From assembly GCF_900107975.1 (NCBI RefSeq), contig NZ_FNVF01000017.1:1-64000 (forward strand): 64,000 nt of DNA. Reading direction: 5' to 3'. Both the position numbers and the translations under genes were made by a program. Shown here piece by piece: positions 26,027 to 34,496 of this stretch. Position 1 is the stretch's first letter. Every line of letters starts with the position of its first letter. Source of the stretch: Paenibacillus sp. UNC499MF (GTDB lineage: Bacteria; Bacillota; Bacilli; Paenibacillales; NBRC-103111). The notes beneath the pieces were generated by a model. That model searched no databases, was not told where the DNA came from, and was given only the letters and a program-made list of their open reading frames with translations.

Positions 26027-26066
26027 GAACAAAAGGCAGGTCCCACAAATGGGCCTGCCTTTTGTT
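26027..26066 (+). terminator. Strong hairpin terminator after the minisatellite
   Basis: GAACAAAAGGCAGG..CCC and GGGCCTGCCTTTTGTTC pair almost perfectly around ACAAAT. It could end read-through from araC in either direction. Confidence 0.7.
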
Positions 26067-26086
26067 CCTGCTGCGCCGCCACGCGG

Positions 26087-26114
26087 AAAAGCCCCGGCAA
26101 TAACCCGGGGCTTT
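26087..26114 (-). terminator. Terminator of phoP
   Basis: AAAAGCCCCGG and CCCGGGGCTTT form a GC-rich stem around CAATAA, with a short T tail on the minus strand, about 75 bp beyond the stop of phoP. Confidence 0.65.
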
Positions 26115-26189
26115 CCGTATCGGGCGCGCCATCGCTCGCTCGCGCGGCGCGATCCCAAGACCGGCGGCACTGAACCGCGCCGGTCATGT

Positions 26190-26909
26190 TTACACCTTGC
26201 GGCCCTGATGGGCGACGAGCTTATACCCTACGCCGCGGATGGATTCGATCTGAACCGACTGCTGGTTCATCTCCAGCTTTTTGCGCAGCGAGCTTACGTG
26301 AACATCCACCGTCCGCTGGCCTCCGATATAATCGAAGCCCCAGACGATGTTCATCAGGTCATCCCGCGTAATCACGACTCCCGGCCGCTGCACGAGATAC
26401 AGCAGCACCTCGAACTCCTTCGGGCGCAGCGGGATCGATTCTTCCCCGAGATATACTTCGTACTTCTCCGGGAAGATTTGCAGATCGCCGACCGCGATCA
26501 CCTTGTCGGTCGACTTTTTGCCGTCGCCGCCGGGCTCGTCCGCCTGCGTGCGGCGCAAAACCGCCGCCACCCGCGCGAGCAGCTCCGCGACGCCGAACGG
26601 CTTCGTAATATAGTCGTCGGCGCCGTGCTTCAGCCCCTGCACGACTTCTTCCTCCGCATTACGGGCCGTCAAAATCACCACGGGCGTCGCATTGCCCTTC
26701 TGCCTCAGCTTGGACAACACCTCGAATCCGTTCAGCCCCGGAAGCATAATGTCCAGAATGATCAGATCGTACGGCTGCTGCATCGCGGCCTGAAGGCCGT
26801 CTCCCCCGTGATCCACGACCTTCGTTTCGTAGCCTTCCTGCGTCAAATTATAAGAGAGCAGCCTCGCTAACGTAGGCTCGTCTTCGATAACCAGAATTTT
26901 TTGTGACAT
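26190..26909 (-). CDS. phoP: Response regulator PhoP (OmpR/PhoB family)
   Basis: About 239 residues from the ATG at 26909. The receiver domain has E9-D10, phosphoacceptor D53 in LIILDIMLPG, T in LTARNAEEEVV and K in ITKPFG. The winged-helix domain (about 135-239) has LRPKEFEVLLYLVQRPG and GGQRTVDVHVSSLRKKL. The assignment as PhoP, regulator of phosphate starvation, rests on its similarity, its position in the citZ-icd-mdh neighbourhood and the Pho-box repeats directly in front of it and elsewhere in the window. Unlike Bacillus, the kinase gene lies upstream and 126 bp separate the two. Confidence 0.85.
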   Translation of the reverse strand: MSQKILVIEDEPTLARLLSYNLTQEGYETKVVDHGGDGLQAAMQQPYDLIILDIMLPGLNGFEVLSKLRQKGNATPVVILTARNAEEEVVQGLKHGADDYITKPFGVAELLARVAAVLRRTQADEPGGDGKKSTDKVIAVGDLQIFPEKYEVYLGEESIPLRPKEFEVLLYLVQRPGVVITRDDLMNIVWGFDYIGGQRTVDVHVSSLRKKLEMNQQSVQIESIRGVGYKLVAHQGRKV

Positions 26910-26953
26910 CGTGTCCCCCACGCTTGAACGTCTTATACTACTATCTTAAGTTT

Positions 26954-26996
26954 ATCATAGCAGTGGAATGTAAATCGAATGTAAATAAAATATTAA
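26954..26996 (-). promoter_or_regulatory. phoP promoter with three Pho-box repeats
   Basis: On the minus strand TTAATA, TTTACA and TTTACA lie at exact 11-bp steps (plus-strand positions 26991, 26980, 26969), matching the Bacillus PhoP box TT(A/T/C)ACA-N5. They lead straight into an extended -10, TGCTATGAT (TATGAT at 26954-26959). This suggests PhoP activates its own promoter. Confidence 0.75.
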
Positions 26997-27035
26997 CGCC
27001 GCGTAAACTTGTCCAAAAAACGAAATCCGCCGCCG

Positions 27036-28835
27036 TTACGGGTGAATAACCGGAAGCTCGATAATAAATTCCGTCCCGTAACCGACCTCGCTCTCGACCC
27101 GGATCGTTCCGTGATGCATTTCAACCAGATGCTTCACAATCGACAGACCGAGTCCGGTTCCGCCTGAACTGCGGGAACGCGCTTTATCCACCCGGTAAAA
27201 TCTCTCGAAAATTCGCGGAAGGTCTTTTTTCGGAATCCCGATCCCCGTATCCTTAACGGAAATCCGGATCCGCTCATCCTCACCATCGGCTCCCGATCCC
27301 GCAAGCTCGGCCGCAACCGATACCCGGCCGCCTTCCGGCGTGTAGTTGATCCCGTTCGCCATCAGATTAATCAGAATCTGCCTCAGCCGATCCTCATCCG
27401 CTTCCAGAAACAACGCTTCATCCACATTCATGCTGAGCGCGATCTTCTTCTTGTCCGCCTCCGCTTCCATCATATGAAGCGATTTTTGAATGATGCTCTG
27501 GAGATGAGTCGGCGACAACTGCAGCGGAATGCGCTTCGATTCGATTTTGGACAATTCCAGAATATCGCCGACCAGCCGGTTCAGCCGCTCGCTCTCATCG
27601 AAAATAATTTGCAGGAACGACCTCGCCGTTTCCTTGTCGTCCAGCGCTCCCGCCAGCAATGTCTCGGAAAACCCTTTGACGGCGGCAATCGGCGTTTTCA
27701 GCTCATGGGACACATTCGCCACAAACTCGCTGCGCATCCGCTCCAGCCGCCGCATCGCCGTAATATCGTGCAGCACGACGAGCACGCCCGACCATTCGCC
27801 GTCCGCTTGTGAGATCGGACTCAGATTGATTTCCAGAATCCGTTCCGACGGATAGTAGAAAATAATTTCCTCGCGGATATGCTCGTTCGTTTCGATGCAT
27901 TCCTGAATAAGCCGAGTCAGCTCGAACTGCTGCTTCGCTTCATCGTATTTTTTTCCGTATAATTCATTGGAAGAAAAACCGAGAATATCTTCGGCCGAAC
28001 GGTTGACGAGCACGATCCGCTGATCGCGGTCTACCATCAGAATCCCGCTTCCCATATTCTCCAGCACGCCTTTGAGACGGCCTTCGTTCTCGAGAATGCG
28101 GTTCATCTGCATATGCAGACTGTCCGCCATCCGGTTGATGGCCTGTCCGAGCTGGCCTACTTCATCCAGGCTTTTCGTTTCCACACGCGCTTTATAGTTG
28201 CGGTTTGTAATCTGTTTCGCCACATTCGTTATATTCTCGATCGGCCGGGTCAGCCCGCTGGCAATCCGGTAGCTGGTCACACCCGCAATAAGGAACAGAA
28301 TGCCCAGACCGATAAGCAGGAAAAGCCATAAATGGCGGATCGTCTTCTCCACCTGCTCGAGACTCATGGCCATACGAAGATAGCCGGACTTCTCACCGCC
28401 CGCGGTCTGCACCGGAATCGCCGCATAGAGCATATTGCGCTTCAGCGTGTCGCTGTACCGGATCGCGTATCCGACGCCGTCCCGTTTTGCCTGCTGAATC
28501 TCGCTGCGGCCCGCATGGTTGTCCATCTCTTCGGGATTTTCGTCCGAATCTCCCATCACCTTTCCGTCTTCCCGGACATAAGTCACTCGCGCATCCGTAA
28601 AATCCTTCAGCCGTTTCGTCTGAGACGTATAATACGGCACAAGAAAAGCCGAATCCCCGGCCTTGTTCCAGTCGCCGGTCATTTCGATCACGCGGAGCTC
28701 GCGCACCAGATTGGATTCCAGCTCCTTGATATGTGAATCCTCCAGCAGCTTCGCCATAAAGATACCGGCGATCAGCATGGATATACCGATCATCAGCATG
28801 AGGATCAGCGTCAAACGGGCTCTGAATTTGAGCAT
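27036..28835 (-). CDS. phoR: Phosphate-starvation sensor kinase PhoR
   Basis: 599 residues. Two membrane segments (about 8-28 and 168-190) flank an outer sensor domain. HAMP (about 190-245), a PAS domain (about 250-360, with NMGSGILMVDRDQRIVLVN), the HisKA box NVSHELKTPIAAVKGF with its histidine near 385, and a C-terminal ATPase with the N box NLMANGINYTPEGG and G2 box GGTGLGLSI follow. The domain order matches Bacillus PhoR. GGAGTGAAGG precedes the ATG. It is encoded upstream of phoP on the same strand rather than downstream, and carries its own Pho-box-like pair. Confidence 0.87.
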   Translation of the reverse strand: MLKFRARLTLILMLMIGISMLIAGIFMAKLLEDSHIKELESNLVRELRVIEMTGDWNKAGDSAFLVPYYTSQTKRLKDFTDARVTYVREDGKVMGDSDENPEEMDNHAGRSEIQQAKRDGVGYAIRYSDTLKRNMLYAAIPVQTAGGEKSGYLRMAMSLEQVEKTIRHLWLFLLIGLGILFLIAGVTSYRIASGLTRPIENITNVAKQITNRNYKARVETKSLDEVGQLGQAINRMADSLHMQMNRILENEGRLKGVLENMGSGILMVDRDQRIVLVNRSAEDILGFSSNELYGKKYDEAKQQFELTRLIQECIETNEHIREEIIFYYPSERILEINLSPISQADGEWSGVLVVLHDITAMRRLERMRSEFVANVSHELKTPIAAVKGFSETLLAGALDDKETARSFLQIIFDESERLNRLVGDILELSKIESKRIPLQLSPTHLQSIIQKSLHMMEAEADKKKIALSMNVDEALFLEADEDRLRQILINLMANGINYTPEGGRVSVAAELAGSGADGEDERIRISVKDTGIGIPKKDLPRIFERFYRVDKARSRSSGGTGLGLSIVKHLVEMHHGTIRVESEVGYGTEFIIELPVIHP

Positions 28836-28925
28836 AAGTTTACCTTCACTCCAAACATGAGGTCATCTTAACGGGTTTCTTCAGGAGATCAATCCTTAGT
28901 GTACGCTTCCCCGGCACGTAAAAAA

Positions 28926-28942
28926 AGTAAAGATTATGTAAA
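28926..28942 (-). promoter_or_regulatory. Pho-box-like pair upstream of phoR
   Basis: On the minus strand TTTACA (28937-28942) and TTTACT (28926-28931) lie 11 bp apart, about 90 bp before the phoR start. Confidence 0.5.
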
Positions 28943-28974
28943 GGAATACGCGAAAACGCCGTTAAAAAGCATGT

Positions 28975-29002
28975 AAAAAAACCGGAGGCTTTCCGCCTCC
29001 GG
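28975..29002 (-). terminator. Terminator of the fumarase gene
   Basis: CCGGAGGC (28982-28989) pairs with GCCTCCGG (28995-29002); seven T follow on the minus strand. Confidence 0.85.
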
Positions 29003-29094
29003 CCCGGCGGGCTCAAGGCTTCCACCCGCGATATAAGTGCGTTTATGAAATTTTTAAAATCCGCATGGACAAATCGCTCTATCCTCTGATACGA

Positions 29095-29270
29095 ACGGCA
29101 CGAAGGTCCGTTTTCACGAACGATCGTCTTTATGGTCCACCTATCGCGAACGACCGGTCTTATCGCCCGAGTCCATGCGTATCGCAAACGACCGGCCCCA
29201 TTGCCCGTCTACGAAACGGCTGGCCTAATCGCCTGTCCACGCGAGCAATCGGCCTATCGCCCGGCCCTAA
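29095..29270. repeat. Degenerate short repeats between fumarase and its terminator
   Basis: Variants of a motif like CGCGAACGACCGG..TATCGCCCG..TCC recur four or five times (near 29110, 29148, 29188, 29218 and 29248) with a period of roughly 35-40 bp. No ORF across it has a ribosome site. Together with the terminator this is all I see between phoR and the fumarase gene. Confidence 0.5.
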
Positions 29271-29276
29271 GTAAAC

Positions 29277-30860
29277 TTAGGCGAAAACGGGCTCCTTGAA
29301 CTGCTCCAGCTTCTGCAGCGAATCTTTCTCTACGTCCGCATGGAGGCTGTTTCCGTGGGAGTCCATCGTTACGATGGCCGCAAAGCCTTCGGTCTGCAGA
29401 TGCCACATGGCTTCCGGAATCCCGAATTCCATAAAGTCCACGCCTTCGACTTCCTTGAAGCATCGCGCATAGTATTGCGCGGCCCCGCCGATCGCATTCA
29501 GATAAACACCGCCGTGCTCCTGCAGGGCAGCCAGCGTTTTCGGCCCCATACCGCCCTTGCCGATGACGGCGCGGATGCCGAACTTTTTAATAATATCGCC
29601 TTGGTAAGGCTCCTCACGGATGCTCGTCGTAGGGCCGGCCGCTCTCACTTTCCAGTTGCCCGCCTTGTCTTGGCTCATAACAGGTCCGCAGTGATAGATG
29701 GCGGCACCGTTCAGATCGACCGGCGAGTCGTGGTCCATCAAATATTTATGAAGCGCATCGCGTCCGGTATGCATCGTTCCGTTGATGATGACCACGTCGC
29801 CCACTTTCAGCTGACGGATCTGCTCCTCGCTGATCGGCGTTTGCAGAACGATCTCACGACGCTCGTCAGATGCGCCGGCATCAGGAGCGGCAGCTACGGC
29901 TTCGGGCTGCGAAGCTTCCGCCGCATCCACCGCCTGAGCCGCCTCGTTCATCGGCTGGTCGGAACCGCGCTCATACACCCAATCCTGGATTTCTCCGGTT
30001 TGGGCGTTCAGGACAACTCCTTGGCGCCGGTAGGCCCAGCAGTTATACGCAACCGAAACGAAGAAGCTTGCGGGAAGACGGTTCATCACGCCTACCTTGC
30101 AGCCGAGAAGCGTAACCTGGCCTCCGAAGCCCATCGTGCCGATTCCCAGCTTGTTGGCATTCTCCAACACATAGTCTTCCAGCTTGCGGAGATCTTCGAT
30201 CGGATTCACATCGTCCAGAGAACGGAACAGCTGATGCTTGGCCAGCTCGTAGCCGGTCGTGCGGTCGCCGCCGATGCCGACTCCGATTACACCCGCGCTG
30301 CATCCCTGACCCTGCGCCTGATAGACCGAATGCATCACGCATTTGCGGATTCCGTCCAGATCGCGTCCCGCTTTACCGAGACCGGGGATTTCCGCCGGGA
30401 GGCTGTACTGGATGTTTTTGTTCTCGCAGCCTCCGCCCTTCAGAATGAGCTTCACTTCGATATCGCCGCGTTCCCACTGTTCAAAATGAATAACCGGAGT
30501 TCCGGGGCCCAGATTGTCGCCCGTGTTGGCGCCTGTCAGGGAATCGACCGAATTCGTACGCAGCTTGCTGTCTTTGGTCGCTTGGGCGACGGCTTCGCGG
30601 ATTTGCCGCTTCATCGTGATTTGGTCAGCTCCGACCGGACAGTGTATAATAAACGTAGGCATTCCCGTATCCTGGCAAATCGGAGATACGTTCGCTTCCG
30701 CCATTTCGATATTTTGGGCAATGGTGCTTAACGAAAGCGCCGCGCGAGTACCCGCATCCTCACGGGACTGGGCATTGCGGATCGCCCGGCGGACGTCGGC
30801 CGGAAGGTTAGTGGACGTTTCCACAATCAAATCGTAAACACTTTGTAGAAAATGCTGCAT
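29277..30860 (-). CDS. Class I fumarate hydratase (iron-sulfur, two-domain)
   Basis: About 527 residues from the ATG at 30860, behind GAGAGGAGAA. The N-terminal alpha domain has the cluster cysteines in ISPICQDTGMP, GGGCENKN and GQGCSAGVIG. The C-terminal beta domain starts at PISEEQIRQLKVGDVV and has the GRDALHKYL, GPTTSIRE and GKGGMG landmarks. An Ala/Glu/Pro-rich linker of about 30 residues joins them. It interconverts fumarate and malate, fitting with the mdh-icd-citZ block 2.5 kb away. An extended -10 (TGTTATAAT) lies about 90 bp upstream. Confidence 0.92.
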   Translation of the reverse strand: MQHFLQSVYDLIVETSTNLPADVRRAIRNAQSREDAGTRAALSLSTIAQNIEMAEANVSPICQDTGMPTFIIHCPVGADQITMKRQIREAVAQATKDSKLRTNSVDSLTGANTGDNLGPGTPVIHFEQWERGDIEVKLILKGGGCENKNIQYSLPAEIPGLGKAGRDLDGIRKCVMHSVYQAQGQGCSAGVIGVGIGGDRTTGYELAKHQLFRSLDDVNPIEDLRKLEDYVLENANKLGIGTMGFGGQVTLLGCKVGVMNRLPASFFVSVAYNCWAYRRQGVVLNAQTGEIQDWVYERGSDQPMNEAAQAVDAAEASQPEAVAAAPDAGASDERREIVLQTPISEEQIRQLKVGDVVIINGTMHTGRDALHKYLMDHDSPVDLNGAAIYHCGPVMSQDKAGNWKVRAAGPTTSIREEPYQGDIIKKFGIRAVIGKGGMGPKTLAALQEHGGVYLNAIGGAAQYYARCFKEVEGVDFMEFGIPEAMWHLQTEGFAAIVTMDSHGNSLHADVEKDSLQKLEQFKEPVFA

Positions 30861-30948
30861 GGTGTTATTCTCCTCTCCTCTTGTCACTGCAAAACAACCG
30901 TAAGACCGTGATTTCTGTGGTAGTCATCGTTATTCTTACTATGCTTTA

Positions 30949-30957
30949 ATTATAACA
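30949..30957 (-). promoter_or_regulatory. Extended -10 of the fumarase promoter
   Basis: TGTTATAAT on the minus strand, a consensus TATAAT with an upstream TG. The -35 is weak, as is common with extended -10 promoters. Confidence 0.55.
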
Positions 30958-31011
30958 CACCGTTCACGCCGCTTGTTACCACGGAAATATGATACAAGGA
31001 GCATGGCATTC

Positions 31012-32193
31012 ATGTACAAAAGACTACTGAGCGCGCTGCTGCTCGCCGTTTTCGGGCTTGGCGCGCTGCTCATACCGACCGGTGCGGACCGGTACAAATT
31101 GTGGTACAGAGATCAGGTAGCCGTCCTGATGTACCACCACATTCACGATCAGGATACCAGCACCAGCACCATTACAAGCAAGCTGTTCCGCGATCAGATG
31201 AATTTTTTGCTTGCCAAAGGCTATCATTTTATTTCATTGCAGGAATTCAAACAGTATCTGGCGGGCGCTAGCGTCCCGGACAATGCCGTTCTCGTCACCT
31301 TCGACGATGGTTACGAGAGCGTGTATTCGCACGCCTATCCCGTGCTGAAGGAGCTTAAAATTCCCGCCGTCAACTTCATCATTACCGAGACGCTGGCCGA
31401 TCCCAAAGCGACCATGATTCCTTCGATGTCCAAGGAAGAACTGATCCGGATGTCGCACGAGACGAATTTCATCGGTAATCAGTGCCACACCAACGCTTCC
31501 CACCGCAAGCTGGACAGCGGAGAAGCCGCCCTCGTCGGACGCGAAACGGTGAACGGCGCTCCGGAAACGGACGAGCAGTACCGCAGCCGGATTTATAACG
31601 ATGCCGCCGCCTGCGCGTCTAACCTGTCTCCGCTCCAGGAGCTTCCCGTCGACACGGTCGCCTACCCTTACGGCATCATTGCCGACGAAGGCGCGGAGAT
31701 GTACGGCAAAGCCGGCTTCCGCTACGGCTTTACGATCATCCCGCAGATGGCTACGCGCGATGCCGACCGGATGCACATTCCGCGGATCAATGCGGGAAGC
31801 CCGTGGATCACGCCGGAACGGCTGCATACGACGCTCAAACGGCGGGCGGTCGCCCGGACGCAGATGTCCGATACCGTGCGTCTGTCCGAGGCGGTCGCCC
31901 GTCTCGGAGGTACCGTTACCGACGACGGGCAGTCGGTAACGATCCGCTCCGATGACCGCGTCTTATCGGGTCCGGTGGGCAGCCGCCGGTTCAAATCCGC
32001 CGATTCGGCCGTCGAACTGTCCGAACCCGTGCGCCGCGAGCACGGCCAGCTCGTCATCGGCTTGTCCGATTTGCAGCGGCTGCTCGGACGCGAGGTCACT
32101 TACAACCGGACCACCGGCCAAATATATTGGCGGCAGGAACCCCGGATCCTGGCGTCCCAAGACAGTAAGAGTCATCAGGGAGGAACGCCTTAA
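31012..32193 (+). CDS. Polysaccharide deacetylase family protein with a C-terminal stalk-like domain
   Basis: About 393 residues. An N-terminal membrane anchor or signal (LLSALLLAVFGLGALLI) is followed by the NodB-type domain: VAVLMYHHIH, the catalytic VTFDDGYESVYSHAYPVL, and a QCHTNASH zinc site, then DTVAYPYGI. After about residue 285 comes a small domain (VRLSEAVARLGGTV.. to LLGREVTYNRTTGQIYW) resembling the copper-amine-oxidase N-terminal-like repeat often used by Paenibacillus as a wall-associated module. The start is set at 31012, ten bases after AAGGAG. It should act outside on an N-acetylated polymer such as peptidoglycan or a biofilm glycan. One base separates it from the next gene. 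Confidence 0.85.
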   Translation: MYKRLLSALLLAVFGLGALLIPTGADRYKLWYRDQVAVLMYHHIHDQDTSTSTITSKLFRDQMNFLLAKGYHFISLQEFKQYLAGASVPDNAVLVTFDDGYESVYSHAYPVLKELKIPAVNFIITETLADPKATMIPSMSKEELIRMSHETNFIGNQCHTNASHRKLDSGEAALVGRETVNGAPETDEQYRSRIYNDAAACASNLSPLQELPVDTVAYPYGIIADEGAEMYGKAGFRYGFTIIPQMATRDADRMHIPRINAGSPWITPERLHTTLKRRAVARTQMSDTVRLSEAVARLGGTVTDDGQSVTIRSDDRVLSGPVGSRRFKSADSAVELSEPVRREHGQLVIGLSDLQRLLGREVTYNRTTGQIYWRQEPRILASQDSKSHQGGTP

Positions 32194-32194
32194 G

Positions 32195-32776
32195 ATGGAA
32201 CATCATTTTTTCGCCTACTTGTACCGGATGCGCTACATAGAAAGATGGAGCCTGATGCGGAGCACCGTGCGGGAGAACGTGGCCGAGCATTCCTTCCACG
32301 TCTCTCTTCTCACCCACGTGCTCTGCACCATCGGCAACGAGGTGTTCGGCCGGAGCTGGCCGACCGACCGCGTCGTATCCATGGCTTTGTTCCATGATGC
32401 GACGGAAGTCATCACCGGCGATATTCCTACTCCGGTGAAGCATCACAACCCGCACATTCTGCGGAATTTCCGCGAGCTGGAGCAGCTGGCGGCCGACAAG
32501 CTCGTCCAGATGATTCCGGACGAGCTCCGGCATGCTTACGAGCCGCTTATACTCGGCCCGGCCGATCCCGAGCTTGCGCGGATTGTCAAAGCCGCGGATC
32601 TGCTTGACGCCTATCTCAAATGCACCGCCGAGCTGTCGGCGGGCAACCGCGAGTTCGGCACCGCCAAGAAGCAGATCGAGCAGTCCATCACGGAACTGAA
32701 CATGCCGGAAGTCGAATACTTCCTGACGCGTCTCGCTCCGAGCCTGGAGAAAACCCTAGACGAGCTGTCCGATTAA
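32195..32776 (+). CDS. HD-domain 5'-deoxynucleotidase, YfbR type
   Basis: 193 residues. The HD metal site is complete: ENVAEHSFHVSLL (first His), ALFHDATEVITGDIPTPVK (the HD pair and the E/D that follow), and IVKAADLLDAYLK (last Asp). The enzyme removes phosphate from deoxynucleoside 5'-monophosphates. Starts one base after the deacetylase stop, with GGGAGG inside the end of that gene, so the two are cotranscribed although their functions are not obviously linked. Confidence 0.9.
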   Translation: MEHHFFAYLYRMRYIERWSLMRSTVRENVAEHSFHVSLLTHVLCTIGNEVFGRSWPTDRVVSMALFHDATEVITGDIPTPVKHHNPHILRNFRELEQLAADKLVQMIPDELRHAYEPLILGPADPELARIVKAADLLDAYLKCTAELSAGNREFGTAKKQIEQSITELNMPEVEYFLTRLAPSLEKTLDELSD

Positions 32777-32867
32777 GATCCGGACCGCTCGTTTTTGTAT
32801 GCCCGGCGCCGCCGAAGCGGCTGTGTACTGGCGGGAACGGCGTACCGCCGCTCAGCTGGCCTCCGCC

Positions 32868-33281
32868 TCACAATATCTGCGGAAACTTCTTAAGCACGAG
32901 CAGCAGTACAAAAGCCAGTCCCGCAGCCGCGCTGTACCAGAAAGCCCCGCGCGTCCCTTCGCTCCGCCCGTTGATGACGCGGCGGAGGGCCACTCCGAGC
33001 ATGCCGCCGGCGGCTCCGACTACAGTGAACAGCGTGATGACGACCGTTATCCAGGCTGCCGAGTAGGTACCGAGGCTGAGCAGGTAACCGCCGGTCGCAA
33101 GCTGGGCCAGTAAAACCCACTGGCCGATCCGGTTAAGATGCCGGATCAGCTTGAGCTGACCCAGCCGGGCATCTGCGGGCTGTTTAAGGCTGCTCTGGAG
33201 CAGAAGCGGAAGCAGCAAATAGAAGCCCAGCGTGATAGCACCCGTTACGTGCAAAAACAGCAGGGTTTGCATGAGAAGCAC
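32868..33281 (-). CDS. Small four-helix membrane protein of unknown function
   Basis: 137 residues, GTG start behind AAGGAAGGGA. Four membrane helices: LLFLHVTGAITLGFYLLLPLLL, QWVLLAQLATGGYLLSLG, WITVVITLFTVVGAAGGML and GLAFVLLLVLKKF. The conserved-looking histidine in the first helix and the arrangement recall small haem- or quinone-associated membrane proteins (DUF2269-like), but the match is too weak to name. It stands alone, between the YfbR-type gene and mdh. Confidence 0.7.
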   Translation of the reverse strand: MLLMQTLLFLHVTGAITLGFYLLLPLLLQSSLKQPADARLGQLKLIRHLNRIGQWVLLAQLATGGYLLSLGTYSAAWITVVITLFTVVGAAGGMLGVALRRVINGRSEGTRGAFWYSAAAGLAFVLLLVLKKFPQIL

Positions 33282-33331
33282 AATAAGTCCCTTCCTTCCG
33301 GAATTTCGGCCCGATTACATCCGGGCAGAAG

Positions 33332-33354
33332 AAAAGAGCCGGAACGGCTCTTTT
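33332..33354 (-). terminator. Terminator of the citZ-icd-mdh operon
   Basis: AAAAGAGCC (33332-33340) and GGCTCTTTT (33346-33354) pair perfectly around GGAAC, 40 bp beyond the mdh stop, with T residues on the minus strand. Confidence 0.85.
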
Positions 33355-33393
33355 CTCATCTGTCAGACTCTATATGCGGCAACCGCGCTTGAT

Positions 33394-34338
33394 TTAAGCG
33401 CCTGTTACGACTTTAATTACGCTGCGGACGGAATCCGCGGATTTATCCAGCGCCGCTTTCTCTTCTCCTGTAAGTTCCAGCTCGAATACTTTCTCGATGC
33501 CGCCCGCGCCCAGCAGGGTCGGTACGCCCATGAACAAGTTTTCGTAGCCGTACTCGCCTTGGAGGAGAGCGATAGCCGGAATAATGCGTTTTTTGTCTTT
33601 CAGAATAGCTTCCGCCATTTGAACCAGGGAAGCGGCCGGAGCATAGTATGCGCTGCCGTTGCCGAGCAAGTTGACGATTTCGCCGCCGCCTGTGCGTGTA
33701 CGCTGAACGATCGCCTCGATGCGCTCGGAAGGGATCAGCTTCTCGATCGGAATACCGCCTACGTTGGAGTAACGGACGAGCGGAACCATATCGTCGCCGT
33801 GGCCGCCCAGCACGAAGCCGCGAACGTCTTCTACGGATACGTTCAGTTCTTGCGCGATAAACGTGCAGTAACGAGCCGTATCCAGCACGCCGGATTGGCC
33901 GATTACGCGGTTTTTCTCGAAGCCGAGTGCTTCGTAAGCCACGTATGTCATGGCATCGACCGGGTTGCTCAAGATGATAACGATGGAATCCGGGCAGTGT
34001 GTTTTTACGTTTTCGCAAACGGATCTTACGATTCCCGCATTGGTATTCACGAGGTCGTCACGGCTCATTCCCGGTTTGCGGGCGATGCCTGCCGTAATGA
34101 TGACGATATCGGAGCCGGCAGCGTCTTCATAAGAAGAAGTGCCTACGATGTTGCTGTCAAACCCTTGGACCGGGCTCGCTTCCATCATGTCCAGCGCTTT
34201 ACCTTTTGTCGGATTTTCCAGCTGCGGAATATCAACGAGGACAACGTCGCCCAATTCTTTTTGAGCCAGCATCAATGCCGTTGTCGCTCCTGTGAAACCT
34301 GCACCTACAACCGTAATTTTGTTGCGACGGATAGCCAT
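33394..34338 (-). CDS. mdh: Malate dehydrogenase
   Basis: 314 residues, the lactate-dehydrogenase-like form of Bacillales. NAD-binding start [22 protein letters not shown] after strand two gives an Asp for NAD. Substrate arginines lie in [11 protein letters not shown] and the catalytic histidine in GGHGDDMVP. The loop arginine (GIARKPGM) favours malate. Converts malate to oxaloacetate. Third gene of the citZ-icd-mdh block, 158 bp after icd with a large hairpin between them. Confidence 0.95.
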   Translation of the reverse strand: MAIRRNKITVVGAGFTGATTALMLAQKELGDVVLVDIPQLENPTKGKALDMMEASPVQGFDSNIVGTSSYEDAAGSDIVIITAGIARKPGMSRDDLVNTNAGIVRSVCENVKTHCPDSIVIILSNPVDAMTYVAYEALGFEKNRVIGQSGVLDTARYCTFIAQELNVSVEDVRGFVLGGHGDDMVPLVRYSNVGGIPIEKLIPSERIEAIVQRTRTGGGEIVNLLGNGSAYYAPAASLVQMAEAILKDKKRIIPAIALLQGEYGYENLFMGVPTLLGAGGIEKVFELELTGEEKAALDKSADSVRSVIKVVTGA

Positions 34339-34442
34339 TTTTAGTTACCTCCTGGTTATTGTTGCACGCTTCGGACAAGCGGGCATGTTTTTAGGAAAAT
34401 GTAAAAACAGCCTTACCTGCTGCTCCGCGATAGCGGAAAGGG

Positions 34443-34487
34443 AATAAGAAGGAATAGCCGGGCAAGCCCGGCCGGTCCTTCTTATTC
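34443..34487 (-). terminator. Intercistronic hairpin between icd and mdh
   Basis: AATAAGAAGGA and TCCTTCTTATT pair, with GCCGGGC/GCCCGGC inside. A partial terminator or processing site would set mdh expression below that of icd; on the minus strand the T run is short, so read-through is likely. Confidence 0.6.
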
Positions 34488-34496
34488 GTAAAACAA

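Noticed and set aside
25569-26870. Long open frames of 200-430 codons on both strands across the minisatellite and into phoP
   Set aside because: They lie in GC-rich tandem repeats or antisense to phoP, lack ribosome sites, and the repeat unit length is not a multiple of three.
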